A stretch of DNA of 64,000 nucleotides from Euwallacea fornicatus (GCF_040115645.1 NC_089558.1:2108001-2172000), one strand, 5' to 3'; numbered from the stretch's first letter, positions 35,639 to 48,187 are shown. Made by a program: numbers and translations. The notes: generated by a model not told the origin, from the sequence alone.

Positions 35639-37211
35639 CAGTTTCCCTCTTTGTTTATCCAACCATTTTCTCAATCTATAAATTTGTATTGATTGAGCTG
35701 GCAGGTTTGTTGTTCAATTCCGTTATGGAACGGACAGCCTCAGCGATCTTCGTAACGCAGCCTAAGACTCGGTATTTGTGCCCTTTTTAATTGGTGCTAC
35801 ACGAGAGAAAAAGGTCTCACTAAAAAGTGTTTTAATTAAAGCCCGTAACACGCTTCACATCTTCCGACATTTTCACTGTGTCGTGATAAGAATTTGTTTC
35901 ACTCCTTGTTACTGTTTTCATTCCTTTCGGTTTCTCTGTCTTGCTTGCGCGCTGCCCAACGCCTCAAGAGCCTCAGCAAGCTTCTCATCAAGCTTCTCCC
36001 CGCACTCAAGCTGCATCTGTTCTCGTTTCGGCTTGCAAGTTTGAAACATATTTTTTTCTAAAAGTTCCCAACAAAAGTACAAAAGTGCTACTATCTGAAA
36101 CCTAATATGAGTCGGAATAAGACAGGTATACCCATAGGTAATCAAGCAGCCGGTAGTGTGGATATCTCTTATTTCAAATGTAAACAGTAAAGTCAAGCCT
36201 ACCGATTAGTTTACCTATTTGGTATAATCGTGTAAAACAATACTAACCATAACAGATACATTTGGTAATTGATTCCCAGTCTTTAGAGATATAAAAGTTA
36301 TTTGTATTTTATTGGATTTATCTAAAGAAACCTGTAATGTGACGTGGTCGTGTGGGAATTCGTCGTGATTAAATGTATTGTCTCTTAACTTGTCAAGTTT
36401 AACATATGCCTTCTCTCGTTTCTTTACGAGAAATATTTAAAATTCGTTTCGATTTGGACACCGATAGAGAGAAGCTGCTCAGAAACTCTCTCCATCTTTC
36501 GCCTCCTCCAAGTTGATCGCAGCAATGCCATCAATCCAAATTTTCGCTTTTCTTCTCCGTGGGTACATGGATCATTTTACCATTCCCCCCACGTAAATTA
36601 TGGTGGCTCGATCGTAAAGCAACCACCCATTCGTCTGAATTCAGATTTATTTAAGTTTTTCGGGTAGCGGGGCCACTCTAATTCTGTCATTCAAACTCTC
36701 GTTTGCCACCACTATTCGCATCTAAGTGCAGTCCCAAATCGAATATTAGCTGCCACATATGATACAGCGATCCTTTTCCGATGCACGCAATTGAATGATG
36801 AGGGCATGTATGACGTATGTGCACGTCAACTGCATCTAAAGCCTACGTCGCTATTTTGTGTTGTGGGATCAATAGAATCTGTCGTCTTCCCGTGAGCCCA
36901 TGTATCAAACTGCGATGGCATGTGATGCGAAATAGGTGGCGCTGAGTATGATTTGATGACATTGGGACAGTGGTGGCAAATGAGAACTTTACCCATAAAA
37001 GAGCTATTTTCTCTCATACGGGATGTCATTATTTACGTTTTATGGAAAACGGGGATCAGTTGTCTGATTTGAAACATTGGACATAAGGTGTCTTGTACAG
37101 AGGAAAGAAGGATGAGTATGAAGACTTCCAGTATCTGACTGGCATAGTCCCATTCCACAGGCCATTGTTTACTTTCAATTACAATGACATCATCAACGTA
37201 AACCACTTTCT

Positions 37212-37229
37212 TCTCTCTCTCTCTTTCTT

Positions 37230-37276
<47 letters not shown>
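37212..37276. repeat. (TC)n microsatellite
   Basis: About 65 bases of TC units with few interruptions. It explains the Ser/Leu-rich and Arg/Glu-rich open frames on the two strands here. Confidence 0.95.
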
Positions 37277-37279
<3 letters not shown>

Positions 37280-39389
37280 GTTTCTCGCGACTTAAACATA
37301 AGTTTGAGGCCTCCCACAAATAGACTGACTAGGTCTCAGTCTAATTGGGCCCCAAAGAAAAATCGAAGCCCGTAAAACCGAGATAATCCTCGGCCATGTA
37401 TCTATGTCATCAAAACTAACTCAAACAGCCATGTCTAAGCCATATTGCTCGCCCATACATAAAATAAACCGCTTTAAGGATATCGTGGGGTGAAGTTGGT
37501 CGTAACTCGTACGAGGCATAATTGAGGAAAGCCGGTCTCCGGACTGGGTGTTTTATAGACAAATTACTGTTACGCCGATTTCAGGGCCCATTAAAACGCC
37601 TACTGAAGGTCTCACAGCTTTAAATTGGTTTCTATGGGGATTTACAGGTGCTTACCGAACCCGTCTCGAACCAAGCCATTTTTACATTGTGGTCGGGATG
37701 TGACAAAAACCATTCTGAGCATGGCGAGGTTGGGTGGTCAAAATGTACCATTTCATGTAGGCTTGACAGCTGAGCATTCGCTTATTTAAATATTTCATGC
37801 ACAAGCATATGTGGAAAATTTATAGGCTATTTCCTCATAGGAAAACCTGTATAAGATGCATGAATATTGCGCAGGCATGGGGAGATCGACATAAATTTCT
37901 TCCAGCAACAGAGTCGGCTGTAAGACCAAACCTATACTTAGCATGCAATTTTCCTTAAATGTCCGATTGCTTCAAATTATACCTTTAGGAACGTCTTCAA
38001 AGTCTTCATTACTAGAGCTAATGGCGGTATTCACCGTTCATTTATCAAGGTGTTACATTTGACAGTATGGATCATTTGTGGTCATCAATGGAAGATTAAG
38101 AGGCAAGGCCGAGTAAACCATCGAAAACTACCATTAATCTTGCACGATCCAGACGTAGAAAAAAAGTGGATCAACGTCCTAATCAAAACTGTCTCATTGT
38201 CCCCTTAGATCTCTTTTCTTTGGGTGTCTCAAGGGATCACAATTTAAATCCATCTTTGAGGCCTTGCTGATGTCCGGATTTACTCATTTTTTGTGAGGGA
38301 TTAGGTGCCGGACACTTCCACTACGCGGTAGTTATTCCTCTACAAACACGACGTCTATAGAGAGGATGAATCTGCCCCAGTTACGAGATCCATTCAAATT
38401 GCCTGGAAATTTCAACCGACACATTTGTTCGCACAAAGTTATCCCACATCTAAACCCGTCTGGATACAACACAACCGTAAATTGCCACTTGTTAAATCGG
38501 TGGTATTTTATCTCTCAAGCCAGTTATTGCGGTCTGGCGCATGGGCCTTTGTTATCTCAAGCAGATAAGCAAAAAATATGGGAGGTCTCTAAATTGGACA
38601 TGTGTATTCGTTAGCTCCATCCCCTTTTTGTCCCTAAATGGGCCAATGAATCATAATTTAACTTGATCGATTTACCAAATTTTCATGTCACAATTCTGTA
38701 CCGAAACTCTCGATTCTATTCCTAGATCGTGCATCTTCCATGCTCCATTACTCATTGCCAAGTGAGTATATTTACCAAAACCAGAAAGTTGGCTTTCGTA
38801 AATACATAAACGCTGGTATCACTTTAATCTTTCATTAAATCAGTAAATTATAGTGACAACCTGTGCCCATATGGCCGTAATGAAACGGCATTTTAAGTCG
38901 AGCGAAATATCACAATTTGTCGGCTACATTTCGTGTTAAATGCAAATAAGTGTATTATTACAATTTTAAATCCTTATGGGTTCGCACACACCTTAGAGGA
39001 AGTCGTGTTGCATTTGGTTTAAGAGTTTTTGTCCGTCTTGGGGACGTGTAGGTTTTGCAATGCTGAGAGTCAGCTACAAACCGGAGTTGTAGTGTGTCAA
39101 TTGCATTAGCATTGGAAAATGGCGTGGAATCAACTGAAGATGGAATACAGTTGAACGGTCCTGAGTCCAAGAAATTGAGTCTGGAATTCATTTGGTTGGC
39201 GGATGTACATGGGTATGTGACTTTAGAAGGAGACCCCATGCAGTCCAATTCCACACATTAACAAAGTCTACCTGAATTAACTTTTTTTCCGTCAATAAAG
39301 AAGTCCAGTATATAGCTCTGTCTACACGATCCTATGTTGTGAGTTTCTTCCCTCCTCACTCTCCTCACTTCTCATAACTCCCTCCAACG

Positions 39390-40190
39390 TCCGCGTTATG
39401 TCTGTCCAGCACCTTCCATCCTTAATCATAACTTCCCGCCATGTTGTCCTCCGTCAGCGGTACGTTACACGTCTGTCCCGCCTATCTCCTTTCCGCTTCG
39501 AATTTTGGACATACAAGGACTCTGCACTCAGGACTGTCCAATCAGTAACAAAATGCCAACAAGCTGTTTCTCGCTTTCATAATCCTGCGCAGGCACGTCC
39601 CGAAGATTCCGCTCATTGTCCGAATGGCATAATACGAGTAGTTCACCGTTCCAAACTCCTTGTTCGCCCACCTCCTGATGTCCCTTGGACAGCACTTGGC
39701 AAACGCCTCATATGTGTCCTACTTTTCTCGTCGCTTTTCGAACGGTCGCTTTCTAGTCAGACGTTTTGCCGCTTGTCCCTTTTTCTGAGTCTTCGTTCTT
39801 TCCTCAAACTACAAGTTTATTGTGGGCATATCCACAATCGTCTGTACGGCCTCCAGGGAAATGATCCTGTAGTCTGATGCGTTGCTTGTTGCCAGCTTAC
39901 GATTCACTCTTTCCAGTTTTGCAGGTGTACTATGACGTCACTCATTTCCTTCTAGATCAGAGCCTCATACAGAACTGCAGACATTGCACACGCTAACAGC
40001 TTCTCTTATCCATCGATAATTCACCCATGATTCGCATGAGTCTCGCAAGCAGGTTGTACATCTGATCCTCCTTCTCATTCACCCTGCTCAGATGCGCACG
40101 CATCCCGGAGATCCGCCCCAATCCCACCCTCAGGTATCTGAGACTATGCACATTCGCAACCATCTCGTCAATCAGATCCAAGTGAACTTG
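39390..40190 (-). pseudogene. R1-like non-LTR retrotransposon, 3' end of the reverse transcriptase ORF
   Basis: The minus strand, with stops and frameshifts, reads YLRVGLGRISGMRAHLSRVN, KEDQMYNLLARLM, AMSAVLYEAL near the thumb region of the reverse transcriptase, then RRWANKEFGTVNYSYYAI, TMSGIFGTCLRRIMKA, DSPECRVLVCPKFEAERR and LTEDNM. The order (W-N---G-V-Y-L-Q-LSGHG-FR-YLHRF ... D-P-C ... CPRF-EER) is the conserved C-terminal part of R1/I-clade elements. The polymerase active site is not present. The plus-strand 159-codon frame at 39398-39877 is its antisense shadow. Confidence 0.75.
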
Positions 40191-40469
40191 CTAACCTGAA
40201 CCAAACTAACCTTTTTTTATAGGGGAAGGAAACCTTGATACGTATCCGGTCTATTAGTCCGACGTCCAGGTTGTGTGGAATTCATCCGTCAGAAGGGGTA
40301 TGCTTATCCACTAAAACTTCTCCTTGTTGTCGTTGATCCATCCGGAGCTGCAGCCAGGCATTTCTTCAGATGGTGATTAGGTTTTTTAGCTTGTCTATGT
40401 ATTTCATTACAACATTTTTTAACTGTTTTTATCTTTTCTCTTTAGGGTAATTCCCCTTTCTATTGGGGA

Positions 40470-40512
40470 AAACCTAAACTAACCTGTAGTAACCTGAACT
40501 AACCTGAACTAC
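40470..40512. repeat. Degenerate AACCTGAACT tandem repeat
   Basis: Four imperfect 10-base units (CTAACCT, GTAACCTGAA, CTAACCTGAA, CT) just upstream, in minus-strand sense, of the retrotransposon fragment. A related AACCTGAACCAAACTAACC lies at 40193-40211. Not a standard insect telomere repeat array. Confidence 0.5.
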
Positions 40513-40562
40513 AAACTTAAAAAAAATATAGGAATAATGGTGAAAAATCGCAACAAATTATA

Positions 40563-41975
40563 CTGCGTGACATAGAAAAGAGAACATCCCGTAAAAGTGG
40601 TTTTATTTAAGTAATTTTTGATATGCATCTTCCTTACACTAAAACAAATATTTCATTAAAAAATTGAACAAATTTAACTGCTAAAAACCAAGAAACAAAT
40701 AAATAATTTGTCGTTCTTCCGCGGTGTCTTATACATTTCCGGTACACGCCTAGGCGTGGATTTAACGAGGTGGTGGGGTGAAGAAGTTCTCTTAGGGGAT
40801 CTCATTCCAGGCTAACTGGACAGCATAACATAGCGTCGCTAGGATTTGCGACGGATAGAGTAAATTATGCAACTTCCCCCCTACAATATCCCATACATGT
40901 TCGATAGGTGAAAGGTCTGGAGATCGAGGTGGCCAAAGTATCAAATTGATTGCATTTTATTGAAAGAAGTCCATAGTCACTCTAACCACACGTGGTCGTG
41001 CATTGTCTTGCTGGAAAACTGGATTAACAAGAGTGTCCAGATGAGGCACGAGCTAAGGTTCCGAGATTTCTTAGATGTATCGTTCGGCTGTCATACTGCC
41101 TCTAATGAAAAGGAAATGTGACCTGATACCATATGCAATAGCACCCCAACAGTCTGATGGCCATGCCTCTGCGTTGTAAACTGAGGATCCCGTCTTTCAC
41201 CCCGTCTTCTTCTCGCTCTTGTCCGACCATCATGCATACCGGAACAAAATCTGGATTCGTCACTAAATCGATATTATCCTATTCCAGATTTCAATGTATT
41301 AGTTCTCTGCACTACTGCCGTCGCTTTTGACGATGGTTTAAGTTAACACAAGATGGGGAGGGTAGGAAATCAGTCTGAAGCTTCTTATCCGACGATAAAC
41401 GGTTTGAATCTCAATGGGTCTTCCATTCTCAGCAAATTACTGATCCCCCAGTGTCCTCGCCGAAACGAACCTATCTCTTAGGGGTAAAATTCGAAGGCGG
41501 CGATCTCGACGTTCTGTAGTTCCCCGAGATCATCCAGTATCTCTCCTTCTGCCTGTTTGCTCTTCTTGGAACCATTCCTGACAACACCTCAATATAGTGT
41601 TTACACTTCGGTTCAATCTAGTGGCGATTTCCCTAAATGACCGATCACTTCGTAGACTCACTATTCGACCTCTCTCAAGCTCGCTCGATTGATGAAAATT
41701 TTGCTGTGTTCTGCGTCTAGACATATTTGATTAATCTAAAGGCACTTTCTAAGCATACTGTATATCAATTAATGATATTTTGCAGTTATATTGTTGATAT
41801 TTTATTGCAATAAAATATAGAAAAAAAAGTCTAAAATTCCTGATAACTCGTAAATACATTAATAAATATTGTTGAAAATTTAATAATTTTTTGTGTTCTC
41901 ATATACAAATATGCATATCAAAAATTATTTAAATAAAACCATTTTTACGGGGTGTTCTCTTTTTTTGTCTCGCAT
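40563..41975 (-). mobile_element. Tc1-like transposon, 1.41 kb, full length but dead
   Basis: Terminal inverted repeats of about 70 bases (tip CTGCGTGACATAGAAAAGAG and its inverse; shared GAGAACA-CCCGTAAAA-TGG, TTTTATTTAA-TAATTTTTGA) are flanked by TA (40561-40562, 41976-41977). The length is usual for Tc1-like elements, and the transposase occupies most of the inside. Confidence 0.85.
40740..41724 (-). pseudogene. Tc1-like (DD34E) transposase, broken
   Basis: Starts at ATG ending 41724 with MSRRRTQQNFHQSSELERGR, IVSLRSDRSFREIATRLNRS, a Tc1-type helix-turn-helix. The frame stops after 64 codons. Later pieces in other frames are WGAIAYGIRSHFLFIRGSMT, AERYI, NPVFQQDNARPRVVRVTMDF at the second aspartate, and LWPPRSPDLSPIEHVWDIVG with the third catalytic residue. 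At least one frameshift and several stops disable it. Confidence 0.8.
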
Positions 41976-42049
41976 TATATTAATTTCCGCATGATGATAG
42001 TTTTTTTTGTTAGTTAATAGGCGTTCAGTTATCAGTTGAATAGTTAGAG

Positions 42050-43050
42050 ATTGTTCAGGTTAGTTCAGTGAATTATCGACGACATTTAACAGATCAAGAA
42101 GAGTAAAGGGCGGTTGGGGTGCTTGAAACTGAGGCAACTCAACAACATGTTGCTGTTCATTTTGGAAATCTCTTAGAGTGTGTTTAGTAAACTTTGAAAT
42201 CCATTTTGTGACACAAACAGTGTAAGTGAGAGGTACTTGGGTCGGACATGACTAAGAGCCCCGATTTAAGATAGCTTTATAATTTTTCAAGTCAAAAGAA
42301 ATAGACTTCTAACAGCATGCCACTTTGCATCTGAACTATCGATTGTTCATGGTGTGAAAGTTAGTGCTCAGATGACCAACAATACAATCTTCATGGTAGA
42401 CGCCCGTAGAGAATTCGCGTGAAAATCTAGAAGCAAGAGTTGTATGGTGTGACTAATATTTGAATTGGATGAATGTACAATGGAGCACAATTCCGTTTTC
42501 CGATGAATCTGGGTTTGGTCTTCATCCAGATTCAAGACGAACTAGGAAAGTTCAGTTTCGTCTTGAATCTGAATAGCGCCAATCTGTAATGGTATTACCT
42601 TTTCAAGGTCTGCTAATATACAGTTATCGTAGAAGAGCAGTTAGTGTTGGGAGGGAGCATTGTCGAATTGTCGGTAGAACTGAACGGGATACCTTGGAGT
42701 CGTTTTTAAATACCGTTGACTGCCGCGATAGAATTCTTCATGCTGCAGTGATTCCCTATGCAGAAGCCGTTGGACCGAGTTTCGTGCTTATGAAAGGTAA
42801 TGTTCGTTCGCAAGCTTCACGTGTAGTCCAAACTTTCTTAACCGAAGAATTTGTCGATTTTTTGGTTTGGTCAGCGCAGTTTCCATACTTAAACCTCATC
42901 GAGCTCGTCTGGAATATGAGTCCGCTACGAGTCCTACGCGAAAAATTGACTTTCAATACACGCGAGCCGCTCTTTTTATGCTTAAAAAGAGAGTGGACAG
43001 TAGTTGATCACAACGATATCGATGTGCTCATTGTGGGCATGAGTAGATGA
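42050..43050 (+). pseudogene. Tc1-like transposase, second family, broken
   Basis: The plus strand starts near YRRHLTDQEE..AVGVLE, with a Tc1-type first helix-turn-helix. It ends in the open frame 42589-43050: RTERDTLESFLNTV, HAAVIPYAEAVGPSFVLMKG, NVRSQASRVVQTFLTEEFVD, QFPYLNLIELVWNMSPLRV, DHNDIDVLI. At the usual MQDNARPHTA site the aspartate is Gly (MKGNVRSQAS). It lies beside, and opposite in direction to, the 40563-41975 element. Terminal repeats were not found. Confidence 0.75.
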
Positions 43051-43119
43051 TGCAGAGGAGGCCACACTAATTATTATTTTTTTTTTTTTCATTATTTGTT
43101 GAATTTATGGTTAATCTTA

Positions 43120-43860
43120 TTGGTTTTTGCAGTAACGTACGTTCATTTTTAAATATTTCTTAAGTTTTAATTTTTCCTTTCCCGTGTGCCTTCCATCGCA
43201 TTCCATACAGCGTGCTGTCCTTCTACAGACCTTCTTCATTGATTTCTTCGCGGTTTGCGGACATACGTTTAAAATACATTCTCGAATAACTCTCAAGATC
43301 ATCGACGTCGCGTCGACGTCTTTGTTTTAGAATCCCGCATAAAAAAGTCAAAGAGGTCAAATCGGGTGACCTAGGTGGCCAGAATTGCTCCATCTTGCGA
43401 CCAATTACTCTGCCCCAGAACATTTCTAGAACACGTTTTTTAACGCACCTTGAATTATGAATAGCTGCTGCGTTGCACTGGTACCACAAAGGGTTTTTTT
43501 GCGGCCGAGACATACTATCGACAACTTCGATTAATTCAGTATTTATGAAATTTAAGAAGTTCTCCGAAGTTGTGTCATGTCTGAAAAAGTAAGGACCGAT
43601 GATTTAATCACTCAACGTGCCGTAGCATTTGTCTTGAAAGAATATTGATCTCGACATTCAATTATAATATTTCGATTTTCTCGGCTCCACCATCTACACT
43701 TTTGTCAGCTCATCACTCCATTAAATGTGAAGGAAGCTTCGTGTGTGAACGATATTTGATAAGGAATTTCAGAACTTTCTTCTCTTTTACCTTCGAACCA
43801 AAGAGCATAATCCAGTCTTATGTCGAAATCGCGTTCTTTTAAGGTTCTTATAAATTGTGA
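43120..43860 (-). pseudogene. DUF4817-group DDE transposase, broken
   Basis: Minus-strand pieces in order: IPYQISFTHEASFTFNGVMS at the first catalytic position (usually TDEATF..NG), QKCRWWSRENRN, IIIECRDQ, HNSRCVKKRVLEMFWGRVIG, FWPPRSPDLTSL. Stops and frameshifts occur throughout. The QQDGAP motif is degenerate. No flanking arms were identified. This is a second nearly complete catalytic domain of the group, unlike the short tails elsewhere. Confidence 0.7.
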
Positions 43861-43869
43861 CTTCTGTGG

Positions 43870-46105
43870 TTAGCCTATCTCTTTCACGGAAAAATTCTCT
43901 ACAATATTTGTACTTATCTGGTTTCTCTAAATCCACTAATTACGCGGCTGGATCGATTAAAAGAAATCGACAAAATTTGATTTTTGCTAAATATCCGGCG
44001 AGCCACTGACTTTCAAAAAACCGAAAGTGGCTTTGAATTGGCCTCCGAAAGCTGCAACTCTTTTCCAATTCAACAGACTTCATAATTTTCCTATTTTCCC
44101 AGATCTTTACGCTAATTATCGAAAAAACTTGCCCTGTATATCTGTGTATATCTAATTCTGTGTCAGTCAATTGCATAAAAATATCTTAACACGGTAACCT
44201 AAATACCTTTTGTTATGAACTTCATCAATTTTGCATCCAGACATACTTACGCCTTTAATGAATTTTACATTTTCTTTAAAAAAAATTCATTTATTACAAA
44301 TTTAATTAATTAATACTCATTGAGACAACTACTTTGATGCACTATTAATTAATCTTGCACGGCTGCTGATCGATTTGAGTGTCTCGGAAGTACAAAAAGA
44401 AAATAATGAAAGTCGTCCGAGAGAGTTGAAAATTGGCATGAGAGCAGAAAATCGAAAACCGAGAAAGTTTTTCCTTTGTGATATTTCAAAATTTCGAGAA
44501 ATGACGGTAGATTTTGAGTTTTTTTTTTTGGTGCAATTTAGAGTTATAGACAGTAATTTCTTTTGTATTTGATTTCTCGTCATTTTTGAAGTTCAATCTG
44601 AAGGCGAAGTCAAAATTGGCCCAAATTTACAGGTAAAAAATATCCCCTATGACGCGGACCTCATGGGTGATCCTATGCACATAGTCACATATACATAATA
44701 CGTAAATATTATGTAGTATAATAATTTTTGTTTTTGTACGGAAATAAATCATTTGTTGCGATTTAGAGTCATCACGCCTAAACTCCGTTCATGTGTCTAT
44801 AAAGCATTCCGGACAATTACCCTATTTTTCTAGTTTTTGCACCGTGTATAATAGCCCACTATACCTCATTTGAAAGTTATTTCCATGCTGTGCTCAAGAA
44901 CATTATGACGAAAAATTATTACAGAAATTGCTTCTATATCAGTTCTTAGAATAATCGTGAGCTGGATATGTAGGTCGACCACTACCAGGGGGACGTAAGG
45001 CGAATGAATGACTACGGACCATAATTTCTAACGTGAATATTTCACCGAATGATGTGGTGCGATTCATCGCGAACCCAAAAATCCATCAGAAATTGACCAC
45101 TAAGAACACAAATTGCTTTGAACTGTGGATGATTACCTCCAGATGGTAACTTTCTTCATCTCGAATCATGAGTCTGTTCGAATACTTAAGAAGTAATTAA
45201 TAGCGAACAAAAGTGAATCTTTCCCAAATGAAGGAATAATTCACGCCAGAAAAATCTATTAGAGAAGACCGATAAATTACAACTTTAGTCATGAATGGCC
45301 TTTTTAACGAATTAAGTTTCATGTAATTAACAACCTACAGAGTCGACATAAAGCGAAATAATTTGCTCCACGGTGTAATTGCATTGTGCACGTTTTGCCT
45401 TTTATGATTGCGTTTTGTAAATGCAAATGGTGACCTGAGCGCCGCAATGATTCTTTAATGAACCATCTGCTATAAACACACTTGTTTCATCTCCTAATTT
45501 AAAAAATTACATTTTTCTCGTCTATAGCTCGTCGGTAGGGATGTGGCCATTAAATTGCTAAGGCGGTGCATCGTAAGTAATGCATGACGAGCTTTAGTGA
45601 AAGTGATTTAATTACGAGGCGTGTTAAATTACATACAAGTTTCTCGATGCCCAAACATGACTACAGTTTATCTACTCGTAGATATCGAGATAGTCTTAAA
45701 TGAAATGGAGACGGTTAATATCGGATATTATTAATACATGAGATAACAATTTGTTCGTAACCATCAGATTAGGTCGGAACAGCTTGACGCACCTTTTCGA
45801 TATCGAGTTCTTGTCCGAAGTTATTGAGATTGAATTAACTTCGCGTAAAATTAATTTTTAACAATGAAGAACGGTGATGTAACATCTAAACACGTCTGTA
45901 GGTATTTTCTTCCTCGTCTAACTGTAACGAGCTTTTGTATAATTTTGTTCGAGGTGGCATGTTCAAATTAAGGTCGATGGCCAGAGAAAATCACTACGCC
46001 CTGATGGAATATTCATGGATGTTGATGTGATTTGCAGCAAGTCTGTTTGTTTATAGATTCATTTCAGCGGACAAAGTTCTGGTTATTAACCCCTTTTTCG
46101 CACGA
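43870..46105. other. Intronic sequence, nothing recognised
   Basis: A GCCCTGTATA near 44131 resembles a long-TIR tip, but no partner was identified. Otherwise no repeat, RNA or exon was seen. Confidence 0.3.
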
Positions 46106-46109
46106 GGTG

Positions 46110-46900
46110 AAATCTCTCAAGGCACCGGGCCTGGTCTTCCGGCGGCGACCGGCGGGAGGACACTCCGTACGGCCCGGACGTCCAGATGTTTGCACCCAAC
46201 TATTCGCATATCTTTCCCTAATTTTCTTGTTTAGGTAGTTTTTTGCTCCCTTGTTCCTGTCTGGCGTCCTTCTTGCTTGCTCCCGGTCGCCCAGATGTTT
46301 CGGTCAAGTTCTTCGCGTGGCTTTCCCCAATTTCCTCCTTTAGGTAATTTGTTGGTCTCATGGTTTGCCCGGCGCGTTCCACGTTTTACCCCTGGCGACC
46401 GGGTCGTGCGAGATGCTTTGCCGCACGACCCGGCCGCTCAAAATGCTCAGTCTAGTTATTCGTAAAAATTTCCCCAATTTCCTTCTTTTGGGCCATTTTT
46501 TGTTTTCTTGTCGCGTTCGTTTCATCGCTCCCCACGACCGGAGTGTGCGGGGAGCCTTGCCGCACGATTTGGTCGCCCAGAATGTTCAACCCAATTCTTC
46601 GCATATCTTTCGCCGATTTTCTTCTTGAGGTAATTTTTTGCGCTCTTGTTTCGTCCGGCGTCCTTCTTCTTCGCTCCCGGTCGCCGAGACGGCACAATCC
46701 AGTTCTCCTCACAACTTCCCCCGATTTCCTTCCTTAGGTCATTTTTGCTCTCGTATTTTGTTCGGCGTCTCCCTCGTTCGACCCGCCACGCGCTCGGGCC
46801 GTACGACATGCCTTGCCGCACGGCCTGGTCGTCCAGACGTTTCGGTTCGCACAGCCTTCCCCAATTTCCGTCTTGAAGTCATTCTTTGCTCTCTTATTTC
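46110..46900. repeat. GC-rich tandem repeat array, about six units
   Basis: Six diverged units of roughly 110-145 bases start near 46165, 46290, 46432, 46575, 46683 and 46828. Each repeats the pattern GGTCGCCCAGA-GTT..., TTCTTCGCAT-TTTCCCC, AATTTCCTTCTT-GGTAATTTTT, then GTTCGTCCGGCGTC. Longer units also carry a hairpin block such as CCGGGTCGTGCG and CGCACGACCCGG with an 11-base loop. Array GC content is far above the surroundings. Open frames of 60-99 codons on both strands here are repeat translation, not genes. Confidence 0.85.
46399..46433. other. Perfect 12-bp stem, 11-base loop hairpin in the tandem array
   Basis: CCGGGTCGTGCG (46399-46410) and CGCACGACCCGG (46422-46433) pair perfectly around AGATGCTTTGC. 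Equivalent, less perfect hairpins with near-identical loops occur near 46797-46825 and 46536-46575. Confidence 0.8.
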
Positions 46901-48125
46901 GTGAAATTAGACCTGGACTATCCCGGATCAGCTTCTACCTGGGCAATTTCTTGAACGGCTCGGATGATTTCAAGCGTTGCCGAGCACCGTGAAAAGAGGC
47001 CACGCTTCTGTGATTCGGTCCCCAGGCATTTATCCCCAAACTGCATCAGGATGACAACAAAACAAGGATTATTCCCTGAAAATAAATCGATGGCGCGTGT
47101 AGTGTAACACGCGTAAACGGCCCGTGTAATTGTCTACATTGTCCACTGGATATTATTAATCTCCATAGGCGCGCCCCGTTCTAGAGTATTCCAATTTATG
47201 TAAACCTGAGGTAACGTTATCATTACTCAATTAATCCGAGTGAAAATTTGCATAAGTAGCTATCCGAAAAAGCTCGTCAACGAGATCGTTAGCATTTTAC
47301 TGGTCGATTCGAATAGCTGCGTACTCCGCTCCACTGCACTTCTGAGAACATTCTACAGAAGCAACAACCAGCAACAAAATAATATTCTACTAATTAATTG
47401 GCCAATAAATGTCAATCATTCGCGATAGACCATTAAGATTATCATTCGCCTCTGATGGAGAGTGTGCCGTTGTTGATTTCTGTCTCCTCATTAGCCGGCC
47501 ATATCATCCTGCATGAATAAACAATTTTCGAAAAACTCCTCATATATTTGTAAGCAAATTAATCAGCGGAAAACAAGCCCGAAGAATCTGAAAATAACTA
47601 ATGACATTGGAACTGCTTTATTGGACAAGACAACAAATTTATTCGTGTAAAATTAGATTGTCGGTCTGTTTATTTTCGGACTTGTCGTTCCTCCATTTTG
47701 TTTATTTAAAGTCAAATGCCGGCCGAGCAATAATTTATACGTGTCGCTGTGGACAGGCATTGCGTACACTGAGCAGGTATGCATGATATTTTAGATAATC
47801 TATTGCCATCAAAACACGAGTTTAACTTTGAAATAGGGCTTTTTATTTCCATGCGATATAAATTTCACAGATCATAAAGTCTGGATTTATTGGCTCCTTA
47901 TTGCTCGTGTGCTGGTTATTTTAAATCACCGTGAGCTATAAAGTGCATTAAACTCAAATACTTGTTAACCCCCTGTAGGCACGGGTTGCGGCTATAATTT
48001 AACTAAAAGTCACTTCTGATGAATCACATTGTTTATCGGTGGTGTTTTGTCCAAGTGCAGAAGTTTGTTTGGGCCCGACCTTAGCGGGTTCAACATCAGA
48101 TAAATGTCCGTTCGATCGTAGGCGC
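46901..48125. other. Intronic sequence, nothing recognised
   Basis: AT-rich sequence without recognisable repeats or genes, lying between the tandem array and a solitary ACAGGGTG tip at 48131. Confidence 0.3.
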
Positions 48126-48130
48126 GCGTA

Positions 48131-48187
48131 TACAGGGTGAGACGTAATGAAACCGACACAGAACAGGTGTGTGTGTGTGTGTGTGTG
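48131..48187. repeat. Solitary ACAGGGTGAG tip followed by a (GT)n microsatellite
   Basis: TATACAGGGTGAGACG resembles the tips of the long-TIR group. About 25 bases on, a (GT)10 run spans 48167-48187. No opposite end was identified. Confidence 0.45.

Larger units (their letters stand above)
34050..39385. other. Intronic sequence with microsatellites, no gene recognised
   Basis: No transposase or exon was recognised. A GC-richer stretch at about 34300-34630 has overlapping open frames without recognisable content. A half hAT-like tip (GAGGGCCGGTTCTGG) lies near 34825. Microsatellites are listed separately. The segment 36000-39385 looks like unique sequence and could contain regulatory elements. 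Confidence 0.3.

Noticed and set aside
39398..39877. 159-codon open frame on the plus strand
   Set aside because: It is the antisense of the R1-like fragment, whose minus-strand reading has recognisable family motifs.
40470..40512. Telomere-like repeat
   Set aside because: The unit is AACCTGAACT with variation, not the TTAGG repeat of insects, and spans only about four units.
46365..46904. Overlapping frames of 60-99 codons on both strands
   Set aside because: They lie in the GC-rich tandem array, where few stops occur by composition; the peptides only reflect the repeat.
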